From NCBI RefSeq assembly GCF_013364235.1, contig NZ_CP054919.1:3336102-3400101 (forward strand): a stretch of 64,000 nucleotides of DNA, given 5' to 3'. The position numbers were made by a program, and so were the translations under genes. The notes under the pieces were generated by a model that made no database searches, had not been told where the DNA came from, and saw only the letters and a program-made list of their open reading frames with translations. The number at the start of each line of letters is the position of its first letter. Within the stretch, counting starts at the first letter, position 1. Below, one piece after another: positions 26,389-36,558 of this stretch. Source of the stretch: Kitasatospora sp. NA04385. GTDB lineage: Bacteria; Actinomycetota; Actinomycetes; Streptomycetales; Streptomycetaceae.

Positions 26389-28038
26389 TCAGGCGGTGCC
26401 GGCCGGCCGCTGCGGGCTCATGCCGAGCTCCAGCAGCGGCGGCCCGCTGCCCAGCAGCCCGCCGATCACGCCGTGCGAGGGCTGCGCGGTGCGCGGGGTG
26501 CCCGCGGGGGCGCCGCCGGTGCCGGTGCCGCCCGCCGAGCCGCCGTTGCCGCTGCCGGAGCCGCCGCCCGCCCCGGTGGTGCCGCCGCCGGCGCCGGAGC
26601 GCGGGGTCGAGGTGGAACCGCCGCTGGCCGAATTCCCGTTCGACTGCTTGGACTTGGCGCCGCTGCGGCTGGGCGAGGGCGACGGCGAGGCCGGGGCCTT
26701 GCTCGGGCTCGGGGTGGAGCTCGGCGTGCGCGAGGGCGTGGGGGTCGGCGACGGCGTCGGCGAGGGGCTGTTGCTCGGCCAGACCGGGGTGCCGTAGTCG
26801 GTGGCCGGCTTGGCCGGCGCCTTGGTGTCGCCGGTGCGGACCGCCGCGCCGAGCAGCGAGCCGGACAGCATGGTCAGGCCGATCACGACCGCGGTGACCA
26901 CGCCGCGCCGGCGCAGCATCCGCCGCCGGACCGCGCCGGGCTCGGCGGGCCCGTACCGGCGGAACGCCTCCAGGGCGATCCGGCCGTCCAGCGAGGCGAA
27001 CGGCGCACCGGCGATCAGCAGCGGGCTCCAGGCCGCGAGGAAGATCAGGTCGGGGGTGTCGTAGACCGGCACCGCCTTCCAGCTCACGGTGAACAGCAGC
27101 GCCGCGGACAGCGCCATCGCGGTGGCGGCCGCCAGCCGCTGCCACAGGCCCAGGATGGACAGCACGCCCACCACGACCTCCAGGAAGGAGACCGCGAGCC
27201 CGGCGCCCACCGGGTGGGCCATCGCGAGGTCCAGCAGCGGCTGGGCGACCTTCCACGGGTGCAGCGAGGACAGCCAGCGCATCATCGAACCGCGCTCGCC
27301 GCCGTCGAAGTACACCGGGTCGCACAGCTTGCTGAACCCGGCGTACACCGACAGCGAGCCGAGCAGCACCCGCAGCGGCAGCAGCACCAGGCCGAGGTCG
27401 ACCCGGCGGCCGGGGTACCAGGCATGCTTGGAGCCCTCGCTGAGCGACGGCACCTCGGGCAGTTCGCCCTCGGGCTGCCAGCTGCGGCCCGCGCCGATCC
27501 GGACCGACTCGTCCAGCAGCTCGGGGACGCCGACGTGCGGGGTCTCCCCGGGGGTGCCGGCCGGCCCGTACTGCCGCGGGACGCCCTGCAGCTGCTGGGT
27601 GTCGTCGTCCGCGAAGCCCTTGGCGGGGGCGGGCACGGTGGTCAGCCGGACGGCTTCCAGCAGCTGGGTCGCGGCGGTGTCGCCGGGCCCGGCCTGGCCG
27701 CTCCAGGCGGTGACCACCCGGGCCTTGCGGCGGGGCGCCGCGCCGGTGACCGAGGCGGCGGTGATCCCGGCCAGCGCGGGCACCGACGACGCGGGCACCA
27801 CGACCTGCGGGGTGACGGTGGGGCGGACGCCGCCGCGCAGGCCGTACGGGTCACCGAAGGCGGCACCGGCCGGGGCGTCGATCATCGGGGCCACCGGGGC
27901 GGAGAGCCTGACCCGGAAGCTGGCCTGGGTGCTGCTGAGCCTCGACGGGTCGGACGGCACCCGGACCGTGTTGAGGACCGGTCCGTCGTCTATCCCCGCG
28001 GGGCGCTGCCCGAGGCGCAGAGGTGTTCTGGTGTCCAC
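26389..28038 (-). CDS. DoxX family membrane protein with long disordered ends
   Basis: A 549-aa protein. The first 200 residues are polar, low in hydrophobic segments and contain PATKGF-type linkers. A four-helix DoxX domain follows (about 215-345), recognisable from LLPLRVLLGSLSVYAGFSKL, HPVGAGLAVSFLEVVVGVLS and AMALSAALLFTVSWKAVPVY. A further transmembrane segment (GVVTAVVIGLTMLSGSLLGA) leads to a Ser/Pro- then Gly/Ser-rich tail of about 150 residues that is probably extracellular. DoxX proteins are linked to quinone or redox processes, but this group has no assigned reaction. ATG at 28038 has no close competitor. Confidence 0.8.
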   Translation of the reverse strand: MDTRTPLRLGQRPAGIDDGPVLNTVRVPSDPSRLSSTQASFRVRLSAPVAPMIDAPAGAAFGDPYGLRGGVRPTVTPQVVVPASSVPALAGITAASVTGAAPRRKARVVTAWSGQAGPGDTAATQLLEAVRLTTVPAPAKGFADDDTQQLQGVPRQYGPAGTPGETPHVGVPELLDESVRIGAGRSWQPEGELPEVPSLSEGSKHAWYPGRRVDLGLVLLPLRVLLGSLSVYAGFSKLCDPVYFDGGERGSMMRWLSSLHPWKVAQPLLDLAMAHPVGAGLAVSFLEVVVGVLSILGLWQRLAAATAMALSAALLFTVSWKAVPVYDTPDLIFLAAWSPLLIAGAPFASLDGRIALEAFRRYGPAEPGAVRRRMLRRRGVVTAVVIGLTMLSGSLLGAAVRTGDTKAPAKPATDYGTPVWPSNSPSPTPSPTPTPSRTPSSTPSPSKAPASPSPSPSRSGAKSKQSNGNSASGGSTSTPRSGAGGGTTGAGGGSGSGNGGSAGGTGTGGAPAGTPRTAQPSHGVIGGLLGSGPPLLELGMSPQRPAGTA

Positions 28039-28071
28039 ACCCCTCTAACCGGGTGACGGGCCCCGAGGACA

Positions 28072-28096
28072 CTCTCCCGGGTGGATTCCGGGAGAG
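28072..28096. terminator. Short hairpin between rlmB and the DoxX gene
   Basis: CTCTCCCGG (28072-28080) pairs with CCGGGAGAG (28088-28096) around a 7-nt loop, in the gap downstream of rlmB and upstream of the DoxX start. Confidence 0.45.
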
Positions 28097-28179
28097 GATT
28101 TGAAGTGATCATGAGAAAACCGATCGGGCCCGACCGGACCCGACCGGTTCCCCCACGAAAACGACGCGCCGGCCCGCGG

Positions 28180-29172
28180 TCAGCGCTTGGCGCGCAGCCG
28201 GGAGGCCTCGTACAGCACGACGCCGGCGGCCACGCCCGCGTTCAGCGACTCGGTCAGGCCGGGCATCGGGATGCGCACCCGCAGGTCGCAGGTCTCCGAC
28301 ACCAGCCGGGACAGGCCCTTGCCCTCGGAGCCGGCCACGATCACCACGGGGCCGGTCAGCGCCTCCAGGTCGCCGATCTCGGCCTCGCCGTCGGCGGCCA
28401 GGCCGACCACCATCAGGCCGGCCTTCTGGTACGCCTCCAGCGCGCGGGTCAGGTTGGTGGCGCGCGCCACGGGCAGGCGCGCCGCCGCGCCGGAGGAGGT
28501 CTTCCAGGCGCCCGCGGTCATGCCGGCCGCCCGGCGCTCCGGGATCACCACGCCGTGCGCGCCGAACGCGGCGGCCGAGCGGACCACGGCGCCCAGGTTC
28601 CGGGAGTCGGTGACGCCGTCCAGCGCGACGATCAGCGCGTCCTGCCCGGAGTCGGCGGCGCCGTCCAGCAGGTCCTCGGGGTGCGCGTACTCGTACGGCG
28701 GGACCTGCAGCACCAGGCCCTGGTGGTTGAGGCCGCCGGTCATCTGGTCCAGCTGCGGGCGCGGGGCCTCCATCAGCGGGACGCCGCGCTCGTTGGCCGC
28801 CTGGAAGGCGTCCCGGACGCGGTCGTCGGTGTCGATGAACTGCTGCACGTACAGCGCGGTCGCCGGGACGCCGCCCTGGAGCGCCTCGACCACCGAGTTG
28901 CGGCCCACCACCAGCTCGGCCGCGCCCGCGCCGCCGCGGCCGCTGCGCGAACCGGCGCCGGAGCGGCGCATGCCCGCGCGGGACTTGGCGTCGCGCTCGC
29001 GCTTGAGCGCGGCGTTGGCGGCGCGCTGCTTGGGGTGGCCCTTGCGGGCCTCGCCGGGCGGGGTCGGGCCCTTGCCCTGGAGCGCCTTCCGGCTGTGGCC
29101 GCCGGTACCGACACTCGCGCCCTTCTTCGATCCGGCGTTGCGTCGGTTCCTGCGCTGGCTGTTGCCGGCCAT
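28180..29172 (-). CDS. rlmB: 23S rRNA (guanosine-2'-O-)-methyltransferase RlmB (SpoU family)
   Basis: Methylates a ribose in 23S rRNA (G2251 in E. coli numbering) using S-adenosylmethionine, with a trefoil-knot SPOUT fold. The 330-aa protein has a basic 80-residue N-terminal extension typical of actinobacteria (GNSQRRNRRNAGSKKG), a substrate-binding domain (LVVGRNSVVEAL), then the catalytic motifs DGVTDSRNLGAVVRSAAAFG, VVIVAGSEGKGLSRLV and PMPGLTESLNAGVAAGVVLY. ATG at 29172 is the conserved start. It is downstream of cysS, the order also found in mycobacteria. Confidence 0.95.
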   Translation of the reverse strand: MAGNSQRRNRRNAGSKKGASVGTGGHSRKALQGKGPTPPGEARKGHPKQRAANAALKRERDAKSRAGMRRSGAGSRSGRGGAGAAELVVGRNSVVEALQGGVPATALYVQQFIDTDDRVRDAFQAANERGVPLMEAPRPQLDQMTGGLNHQGLVLQVPPYEYAHPEDLLDGAADSGQDALIVALDGVTDSRNLGAVVRSAAAFGAHGVVIPERRAAGMTAGAWKTSSGAAARLPVARATNLTRALEAYQKAGLMVVGLAADGEAEIGDLEALTGPVVIVAGSEGKGLSRLVSETCDLRVRIPMPGLTESLNAGVAAGVVLYEASRLRAKR

Positions 29173-29264
29173 GGCTGTACTTCCTGTCTCTGCGTCTGCT
29201 GCGTGCGTCGGGGCCGCACCCCTACAAAGGTACGGCCCCGGCGCGCCCCGGGGGGCTACTGGTC

Positions 29265-30662
<1,398 letters not shown>

Positions 30663-30784
30663 AGCGACCAGGGTAGTGGGCGGCGGGGGGTGCCCCGCCA
30701 CCTTCCGGCCCTTTGGCGTGCCCTCGTCCGAGCCCTTCTCGAGCCCGCGCGGCCGACGGCCGCCGCACCCGGGGGCCGGCGCGC

Positions 30785-31180
30785 TCAGAGGTTGTTGCCG
30801 ACCACCTTGCGCGGGCTGAGCCGGACCACCACCCGCACCGCGTCCGGCCCGTCGAAGCCGTAGTCCTCGCCCCGGTACTTGCGCGACAGCTCGTCGATCA
30901 GCTCCCGGCCGCCCTCGGTGGTCATGGTGACCTCGCCGCGGGCCTCGAAGTAGGTGTACGGGTTGTCCGCCGGGTTGACCAGCAGGCTGATCCGCGGGTC
31001 GCGCACCAGGTTGAGGTGCTTGCGGCGGCCCTGGACGGTGGAGAACAGGATGTCCTCCCCGTCCCGCTTCACCCAGACCACGGAGGACTGCGGGCTCCCG
31101 TCGGGCTGCACCGTGGAGACCACGGCGTAGCTCTTCGCGTCCAGCAGTTCCTTCACCTTGTCGGCGAGTTCGACGGCCAT
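30785..31180 (-). CDS. PPOX-class F420-dependent oxidoreductase
   Basis: A 131-aa split-barrel flavin/deazaflavin-binding protein of the pyridoxamine 5'-phosphate oxidase-like superfamily, in the actinobacterial F420-dependent group. Recognisable are AVVSTVQPDGSPQSSVVWVK (about 19-38), ILFSTVQGRRKHLNLVRDPR and ARGEVTM. The single-domain length is normal. Its substrate is unknown. ATG at 31180 has GGAGGAG just upstream. It lies between cysS and ispF on the same strand, an insertion relative to the mycobacterial order. Confidence 0.88.
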   Translation of the reverse strand: MAVELADKVKELLDAKSYAVVSTVQPDGSPQSSVVWVKRDGEDILFSTVQGRRKHLNLVRDPRISLLVNPADNPYTYFEARGEVTMTTEGGRELIDELSRKYRGEDYGFDGPDAVRVVVRLSPRKVVGNNL

Positions 31181-31229
31181 GTCTCCTCCTGTGTCCGGTT
31201 CCTGAGCGTTCGTCAGGACCTGGGCCAGG

Positions 31230-31787
31230 CTAGGCGGCGGGCCGTTCGTAGACCAGCGCCGTGGCGATCGCGGCGAGTCCCTCCGCCCGGCCGGTCAGGC
31301 CGAGGCCGTCGGTGGTGGTGCCGGAGACCGAGACCGGGGCGCCGACCGCCGCCGACAGCGCGGCCTGGGCCTCGGCCCGCCGCTTGCCGACCTTCGGGCG
31401 GACGCCGATCACCTGGACGGCGACGTTGCCGATCTCGAAGCCCGCCTCCCGGACCAGCCGGGCGGCCTCGGCGAGCAGCGCCACCCCGGCCGCGCCCGCC
31501 CACTCGGGGCGGGAGGTGCCGAAGTGCGCGCCCAGGTCGCCGATGCCGGCCGCGGAGAACAGCGCGTCGCAGGCGGCGTGCGCGGCCACGTCGGCGTCCG
31601 AGTGGCCGGCCAGGCCGGTCTCGCCGGGCCAGTCCAGGCCGGCCACCCGCAGCGGGCGGCCCTCCTCGAAGGCGTGCACGTCGGTGCCGATGCCGACCCG
31701 GGGGAGGATCGGGCGGTCGTTCGGTCGGTCGTTCGGTCGGTCGTTCGGTCGGTCGTTCGGTCGGTCGTTCGGTCGGTCAGTAGCCAT
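31230..31787 (-). CDS. ispF: 2-C-methyl-D-erythritol 2,4-cyclodiphosphate synthase IspF
   Basis: Fifth step of the MEP isoprenoid pathway, releasing CMP to form MEcPP. The core is normal: [20 protein letters not shown] with zinc ligands D and [20 protein letters not shown], and [17 protein letters not shown] near the C-terminus. The 185-aa protein is longer than usual because it begins with about five tandem NDRP units (residues 4-26) encoded by a 12-bp repeat. The ATG at 31787 overlaps the end of ispD by 11 bp, which indicates translational coupling. The repeat cannot be avoided by a later start, because no good start lies between it and the core. Confidence 0.94.
   Translation of the reverse strand: MATDRPNDRPNDRPNDRPNDRPNDRPILPRVGIGTDVHAFEEGRPLRVAGLDWPGETGLAGHSDADVAAHAACDALFSAAGIGDLGAHFGTSRPEWAGAAGVALLAEAARLVREAGFEIGNVAVQVIGVRPKVGKRRAEAQAALSAAVGAPVSVSGTTTDGLGLTGRAEGLAAIATALVYERPAA
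31715..31778 (-). repeat. 12-bp tandem repeat in the 5' end of ispF
   Basis: About 5.3 copies of GGTCGTTCGGTC run without interruption. On the coding strand each unit encodes Asn-Asp-Arg-Pro. Because the unit is a multiple of three, copy-number change alters length but not frame. Confidence 0.92.
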
Positions 31788-32592
31788 CGGTGGCCCTCCG
31801 GCGGGCGAGCACGGCCTCGGCGAGCACGAGGTCCAGCGGGCGGGTGACCTTGAACGCCTCCTCGTGGCCGGGCACCACGACCACCCGGCCGCCGAAGCGT
31901 TCGATCAGCCCGGCGTCGTCGGTCACCTCGGCGCCCTCGGCGCGCGCCCTCTCGTGCGCGGCGACCAGCCCGGGCAGGTCGAAGCCCTGCGGGGTCTGCA
32001 CCGCGCGCAGGGTGGCGCGGTCGGGCGTGTCCAGCACCGGCTCCGGGCCGGACGGCTGCGGCTCGACCCGCTTGACGGTGTCGGCCAGCGGCACCGCGGG
32101 CACCACCGCCGCGGCCCCGGCCCGGACGGCGGCGGCCACCGCGTCCACCACCTCGACCGGCACCAGCGGGCGGGCCGCGTCGTGCACCAGCACCACCCGG
32201 GTGCCCGCGGGGACGGCGGCCAGGCCCAGGCGCACCGACTCCTGCCGGCTGGCGCCGCCCGGCACCACCCGGACGTCCTTGCCGTCCAGGCCGTGGCTGT
32301 CCAGCAGCGAGACCACCTCGGCCACGCCGTCCGGCGGGGCGCACACCACCACCAGGCCGACCGCCCGGCTGCGGGCCAGCGCCCGGACGGCGTGCACCAG
32401 CAGCGGCACGCCGCCGAGTTCGCGCAGCGCCTTGGGGGCGCCGGGGCCGAGTCGCTCGCCGCGCCCGGCGGCCGGGACGACCGCTGCCGCGAGCTGTGCT
32501 GAGGCGTTCAGGTTTGGCTCCTCGGTAGTGATGGGTATGGCCCGTGCCGAGCGCGGATGACGCGAGCGGGCAGGCCCCCTTCCTGACTGCAC
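31777..32592 (-). CDS. ispD: 2-C-methyl-D-erythritol 4-phosphate cytidylyltransferase IspD
   Basis: Third step of the MEP pathway, forming CDP-ME from CTP and MEP. The catalytic loop [16 protein letters not shown] is typical, followed by [41 protein letters not shown] and [11 protein letters not shown]. The start is uncertain: the conserved domain begins around [11 protein letters not shown], and the only in-frame GTG/ATG upstream nearby is GTG 32592, giving about 35 extra residues. A CTG within that extension is a possible alternative. It lies downstream of carD and overlaps ispF. Confidence 0.92.
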   Translation of the reverse strand: MQSGRGPARSRHPRSARAIPITTEEPNLNASAQLAAAVVPAAGRGERLGPGAPKALRELGGVPLLVHAVRALARSRAVGLVVVCAPPDGVAEVVSLLDSHGLDGKDVRVVPGGASRQESVRLGLAAVPAGTRVVLVHDAARPLVPVEVVDAVAAAVRAGAAAVVPAVPLADTVKRVEPQPSGPEPVLDTPDRATLRAVQTPQGFDLPGLVAAHERARAEGAEVTDDAGLIERFGGRVVVVPGHEEAFKVTRPLDLVLAEAVLARRRATDGY

Positions 32593-32650
32593 GTTAGTGG
32601 AACCGCGCCCGCCGTTCCGCCATGCCACCGACCCCTTCCGGGCATGGCGA

Positions 32651-32686
32651 AGCGCCCGAGGTGCCGTTCGGGCACCACCGGGCGCT
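32651..32686 (-). terminator. Terminator hairpin after carD
   Basis: AGCGCCCG (32651-32658) pairs with CGGGCGCT (32679-32686) and an inner GGTGCC/GGCACC extends the stem to 14 pairs with a small internal loop and a 5-nt apical loop. Confidence 0.65.
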
Positions 32687-32706
32687 GCGTCAAACCTGGC
32701 TCAAAC

Positions 32707-32755
32707 CCGTTGCAGGGGCTTGCCGTTGCAGGGGCCTTGCCGTTGCAGGGGCTTG
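32707..32755. repeat. Three 16-17 bp tandem repeats between ispD and carD
   Basis: Three head-to-tail copies of CCGTTGCAGGGGCTTG; the middle one has an extra C. They are between the carD terminator and the carD stop codon region, outside genes. Confidence 0.8.
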
Positions 32756-32813
32756 GGAGATCAGGATTCGAACGGGCCGGTCCGACACCTCGGACAGCCC
32801 GGTCGGGTGCGGC

Positions 32814-33296
32814 TCAGGAGGCGAGGACCTCGTCGAGCAGCGTCTCGGCCTTGTCCTCGTTGGTGTTCTCGGCGAGCGCCAGTTCGCTCACCAGGATCTG
32901 CCGGGCCTTGGCCAGCATCCGCTTCTCACCGGCGGACAGGCCGCGCTCGCGCTCGCGGCGCCACAGGTCGCGGACGACCTCTGCGACCTTGATCACGTCA
33001 CCGGACGCGAGCTTCTCGAGGTTCGCCTTGTAGCGGCGAGACCAGTTGGTGGGCTCTTCCGTGTACGGCGCCCGGAGCACCTCGAAGACGCGGTCCAGAC
33101 CCTCCTGGCCCACCACGTCGCGGACGCCGACGAACTCGGCGTTCTCCGCGGGAACGCGAAGCGTCAGATCTCCCTGCTGCACCTTCAGCACCAGGTAGGT
33201 CTTGTCCACACCTTTGATCTGGCGAGTTTCGATGGCCTCGATCAGCGCAGCCCCGTGATGGGGGTAGACCACCGTGTCGCCAACCTTGAACGTCAT
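32814..33296 (-). CDS. carD: CarD-family RNA polymerase-binding transcription factor
   Basis: Stabilises open promoter complexes, especially at rRNA promoters; essential in mycobacteria. The 160-aa length is typical. The N-terminal Tudor-like RNAP-interaction domain reads [20 protein letters not shown], with the [20 protein letters not shown] segment, and the C-terminal DNA-binding domain contains [13 protein letters not shown], the conserved Trp (NW) that wedges the transcription bubble. ATG at 33296 has GGAAGGGG upstream. It starts the carD-ispD-ispF series, although a hairpin and repeats lie between carD and ispD. It is divergent from an LpqE-like lipoprotein, as in mycobacteria. Confidence 0.96.
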   Translation of the reverse strand: MTFKVGDTVVYPHHGAALIEAIETRQIKGVDKTYLVLKVQQGDLTLRVPAENAEFVGVRDVVGQEGLDRVFEVLRAPYTEEPTNWSRRYKANLEKLASGDVIKVAEVVRDLWRRERERGLSAGEKRMLAKARQILVSELALAENTNEDKAETLLDEVLAS

Positions 33297-33672
33297 GTGA
33301 CAGGACCCCTTCCGTGGCTTTCCAGAATAACACGCTTTTCGGCTGACTCGAAGGGCGTTTTCGCAGGTCAGGGCGGGTTCCAGGGCTTGACAACCACCCC
33401 CGTCGCATGCTGCGACCGGTGTTCGATGCGGGCTTCCCGCAGGTCGGAGGCGGTCTGACCGCGCGACGAAACCTCTGGTCACCGTCCCGAAACCATGATT
33501 GGATCTTGAGTTTTTGCCCCCGACTCGCCGGACGCCCCCGGATCGTGATCCGACCGCGACACGGGGCCACCCCGTGAGAGCCGGATATGTGTGGTCGGTA
33601 GTCTGACCCTCGACCACCGACCGTGATCCGTCTTCCGCTGGATCATCCCCCCATCAAGGAGAAGTCGCCGCC
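33297..33672. promoter_or_regulatory. Divergent promoter region of carD and the LpqE-like lipoprotein
   Basis: A 376-bp gap with no gene. On the minus strand TATTCT (33324-33329) is a good -10 for carD, about 28 nt before its ATG; a weak -35 TTCGAG lies 17 nt further up. On the plus strand TTGACA at 33387-33392 is a perfect -35 hexamer but has no convincing -10. AAGGAGAAG precedes the lipoprotein GTG. Confidence 0.45.
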
Positions 33673-34359
33673 GTGAGCCGGAGCCTTCGACGCGGCGCTG
33701 TCGCCGCCATCGTCCTCGCCGCGATCGTCCCGCTGGCCGCCTGCGCCGCGGGCAACGACGCGAGCACGCTGCAGATCAAGCCGGACAACGCGGCGACGGC
33801 GATCGGTACCGACGTCAAGCTCAACAACATCGTCGTGGTCACCCCGAAGGGCACCGCCGGCTCGTACTCGGGGGCGGCGAACCTCACGGTCAACATCGCC
33901 AACACCGGCACCGAGGACGAGGTCCTGACCTCGGTCAAGATCGACGACGCCGCCGCCAAGCTGACCGACGAGAGCGGCGCCGCCGTGTCGGACGTCACGC
34001 TCAAGCCCGGCCAGTCCGTGCTGCTCGGCGCCGAGGGCGGCACCGCCGCCTCGATCCCGACCTCGGACCTGTCGGTCGGCGGCTACGCGAAGACCACCTT
34101 CACCTTCAAGAACGCCGGCGAGGTCTCCGCCGAGGCCAACGTGCAGCCCGCCGACGGCCTGTACGAGGGCTTCGGCCCGAAGGCGTCCCCGTCCGCCGCG
34201 GCCTCGCCGAGCACGTCCGCCTCCGGGTCGGCCTCCCCCGGCGCGAGCGGCTCGCCGTCCGCCGGTGCCAGCGCCAGCGCCAGCGCCAGCGGCTCGGCCT
34301 CGGCCGGTGCCACCGCGAGCGGCTCGGCCAGCCCGTCGGGCTCCGCCTCGGCCCAGTAG
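33673..34359 (+). CDS. LpqE-like secreted lipoprotein
   Basis: A 228-aa lipoprotein. The signal peptide (SRSLRRGAVAAIVLAAIV) ends in the lipobox LAAC, which places the lipidated cysteine at residue 24. The mature domain (about 30-165) is a beta-rich, DUF461/PCu(A)C-like fold (NNIVVVTPKGTAGSYSGAAN, LTVNIANTGTEDEVLTSVKI). The His/Met copper ligands of true PCu(A)C proteins are not evident. The last 60 residues are Ser/Ala/Gly low-complexity. The position, divergent from carD, matches the mycobacterial lpqE-carD arrangement. The GTG start has AAGGAGAAG upstream. A strong terminator follows. Confidence 0.75.
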   Translation: MSRSLRRGAVAAIVLAAIVPLAACAAGNDASTLQIKPDNAATAIGTDVKLNNIVVVTPKGTAGSYSGAANLTVNIANTGTEDEVLTSVKIDDAAAKLTDESGAAVSDVTLKPGQSVLLGAEGGTAASIPTSDLSVGGYAKTTFTFKNAGEVSAEANVQPADGLYEGFGPKASPSAAASPSTSASGSASPGASGSPSAGASASASASGSASAGATASGSASPSGSASAQ

Positions 34360-34400
34360 TCCGGCGGGCGACCGCCCGCGGCCGCCGGTCGACGCACGGC

Positions 34401-34428
34401 GAAGGGCCCCGCCTCGGCGGGGCCCTTC
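34401..34428. terminator. Terminator between the lipoprotein gene and phoP
   Basis: GAAGGGCCCCGCC (34401-34413) and GGCGGGGCCCTTC (34416-34428) form a nearly uninterrupted stem-loop that serves both converging genes. Confidence 0.8.
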
Positions 34429-34481
34429 GTGCTGACCGCTGCGGGCCGGAGCACCGCGGCGCGGCGCTCCGGCGGGTCGGC

Positions 34482-35174
34482 CTACGGCTCGAACTTGTAG
34501 CCCAGGCCGCGGACGGTGACCAGGTAGCGCGGGGCGCCCGGGTCCGGCTCGATCTTCGCCCGCAGGCGCTTGACGTGGACGTCCAGGGTCTTGGTGTCGC
34601 CGACGTAGTCCGCGCCCCAGACCCGGTCGATCAGCTGCATCCGGGTCAGCACCCGGCCCGCGTTGCGCAGCAGCATCTCCAGCAGGTCGAACTCCTTGAG
34701 CGGCAGGTCGACCTTGGCGCCGTCCACCGTCACCACGTGCCGGTCGACGTCCATCCGGACCGGGCCGGCCTCCAGCGCGCCCGGGGCGGCCGCGCCGTCG
34801 CCGCCGCCGTCCTCGCCGCGGCGGCGGAGCACCGCGCGGATCCGGGCGACCAGCTCGCGGGTGGAGTACGGCTTGGTGACGTAGTCGTCGGCTCCTATCT
34901 CCAGGCCGACCACCTTGTCGATCTCGCTGTCCTTGGCGGTGACCATGATCACCGGCACGTTGGAGCGGACCCGCAGCTGGCGGCAGACCTCGGTGCCGGG
35001 CAGCCCGGGCAGCATCAGGTCGAGCAGGACGAGGTCGGCTCCGTTGCGCTCGAACTGCTCCAGCGCGTCGGGTCCGGTGGCGGCGACCGCCACCTCGAAG
35101 CCCTCCTTGCGGAGCATGTACGACAGGGCGTCGCTGAACGACTCCTCGTCCTCGACCACCAGTACACGGGTCAC
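34482..35174 (-). CDS. phoP: Phosphate response regulator PhoP (OmpR family)
   Basis: Activates phosphate-scavenging genes and represses antibiotic synthesis in streptomycetes at low phosphate. The 230-aa protein has a receiver domain with the acidic pocket VEDEE, phospho-acceptor D52 in LVLLDLMLPG, the conserved T in MVTAKD and K in DDYVTKPYS. A winged helix follows (LPLKEFDLLEMLLRNAGRVL, KTLDVHVKRLRAKIE, RGLGYKFEP). GTG at 35174 has GGAGGC upstream and overlaps the stop codon of phoR by 4 bp (GTGA), so translation is coupled. The sensor gene lies immediately upstream. Confidence 0.95.
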   Translation of the reverse strand: MTRVLVVEDEESFSDALSYMLRKEGFEVAVAATGPDALEQFERNGADLVLLDLMLPGLPGTEVCRQLRVRSNVPVIMVTAKDSEIDKVVGLEIGADDYVTKPYSTRELVARIRAVLRRRGEDGGGDGAAAPGALEAGPVRMDVDRHVVTVDGAKVDLPLKEFDLLEMLLRNAGRVLTRMQLIDRVWGADYVGDTKTLDVHVKRLRAKIEPDPGAPRYLVTVRGLGYKFEP

Positions 35175-36451
35175 GATCGGGCCTCCGGGGCAGGAAGTGT
35201 GGTTGCTGCGTGGGTTTCGGGGTCCTCGACCGGGGCCTGCCCGGCGGGGAGCCGCAGAGTGAAGGTGGAGCCCTGGCCCTCGACGCTCCACACCGACACG
35301 GTGCCGCGGTGCGAGGCGGCGACGTGCTTGACGATGGACAGGCCGAGGCCGGTGCCACCGGTGAGGCGGGAGCGGGCGGGGTCCACCCGGTAGAAGCGTT
35401 CGAAGATCCGCTCGCGGTCCTTCTCCGAGATGCCGATGCCCTGGTCGGTCACCGAGATCTCGATCAGCTCGCCGTCCGCCTCGCCCAGCGCCGCGGCGCT
35501 GGAGATCCGGCGGGTGGCGAGGGCGACCCTGGTGCGCGGCGGGCTGTAGTTCACCGCGTTCTCCACCAGGTTGCCGAGTGCGGCGGCCAGCTGGCCGCGG
35601 TTGCCGACCAGGTACAGGCCGGTGGTGCCGCCCGCCGCGATGACGATCTGCTTGGCCGCGGCGGTCTGCCGGCAGCGGTCGATCGCCTCGGCGATCAGCT
35701 CGTCCACCGCGACCGGCTCCGGGTCGACCTTGAGCTGGTCGTCCTGGACCCGGGACAGGTCGATGATCTCCTGCACCAGGCTGGCCAGCCGGGTCGCCTC
35801 GACCTGCATCCGGCCGGCGAAGCGCTGCACCGCCTCCGGGTCGTCGGAGGCGTCCGCGACGGCCTCGGACAGCAGCGAGAGCGCGCCGACCGGGGTCTTC
35901 AGCTCGTGCGAGACGTTCGCCACGAAGTCGCGGCGGATCGCCTCGATCCGGCGGCGCTCGGTGCGGTCCTCGACCAGCACCAGCACCAGCCGGGAGCCCA
36001 GCGGGGCGACCCGGACCGAGACCGCCAGCGGCTCGGCGGTGCGGGCCGAGGCGCCGGGGCGGGTCAGCTCCAGCTCGATCTGCCGGATCTCGCCGTCCCG
36101 CCGGGTGGAGCGGGCCAGCGAGAGCATCCGGTCGACGGCCACCTTGCCGCCGCGGACCAGGCCCATCGCGTAGGCGGCGGAGGAGGCCTTGACCACCTCG
36201 TCGCCCTCGCCGAGCACGATGGCGCAGGAGCGCAGCACCGAGAGCACGGTGTCCACGCCCGGGGGCAGCGCCGGTTCCTCGTCCGGCTCCGGCGGTGCGC
36301 CGGTCCTGATCGTCCTGCTCGTCCTGCTCGTCCTGCCGTTCCTGCCGCGGGCCTGCTCGCGCTCGCTCCAGCGGAAGGCGATGGAGGCGGTGAGGCCGAC
36401 ACCGAGCCCGGCTATGGCGCAGGCAGCGGCGGCGGCCACGTTCACGTCCAT
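35171..36451 (-). CDS. phoR: Phosphate sensor histidine kinase PhoR (SenX3 type)
   Basis: Partner kinase of PhoP (426 aa). One N-terminal membrane helix (about 5-26, VAAAAACAIAGLGVGLTA) is followed by a charged Arg/Thr linker, a PAS-like domain (about 65-165), the dimerisation box with H182 (FVANVSHELKTPVGALSLLS), and a HATPase domain with N box GNLVENAVNYSPP, G1 DQGIGI, F box ERFYR and G2 GGTGLGLSIVKHV. No large sensor loop is present, so it probably senses through the transport complex and PhoU. ATG at 36451 is the conserved start. It is divergent from phoU with a PHO-box-like sequence between. Confidence 0.94.
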   Translation of the reverse strand: MDVNVAAAAACAIAGLGVGLTASIAFRWSEREQARGRNGRTSRTSRTIRTGAPPEPDEEPALPPGVDTVLSVLRSCAIVLGEGDEVVKASSAAYAMGLVRGGKVAVDRMLSLARSTRRDGEIRQIELELTRPGASARTAEPLAVSVRVAPLGSRLVLVLVEDRTERRRIEAIRRDFVANVSHELKTPVGALSLLSEAVADASDDPEAVQRFAGRMQVEATRLASLVQEIIDLSRVQDDQLKVDPEPVAVDELIAEAIDRCRQTAAAKQIVIAAGGTTGLYLVGNRGQLAAALGNLVENAVNYSPPRTRVALATRRISSAAALGEADGELIEISVTDQGIGISEKDRERIFERFYRVDPARSRLTGGTGLGLSIVKHVAASHRGTVSVWSVEGQGSTFTLRLPAGQAPVEDPETHAATTLPAPEARS

Positions 36452-36524
36452 GCCTGTCAGCGTAAATGGTGTCCGGGCGAGCTCCGTAAGGGTGCGATCA
36501 AGGCATCGGCCTGACGTTGCCGAG

Positions 36525-36558
36525 AATTCACCTTCAGGCTCCCGCCGGTTCACCGCAC
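36525..36558. promoter_or_regulatory. Candidate PHO box between phoR and phoU
   Basis: TTCACC occurs at 36527-36532 and again 22 bp later at 36549-36554, which is two 11-bp direct-repeat units as in PhoP boxes (consensus unit G-G/T-TCAYYYRG). The middle unit is degenerate. In S. coelicolor the phoU/phoRP gap is a known PhoP target. Confidence 0.5.
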
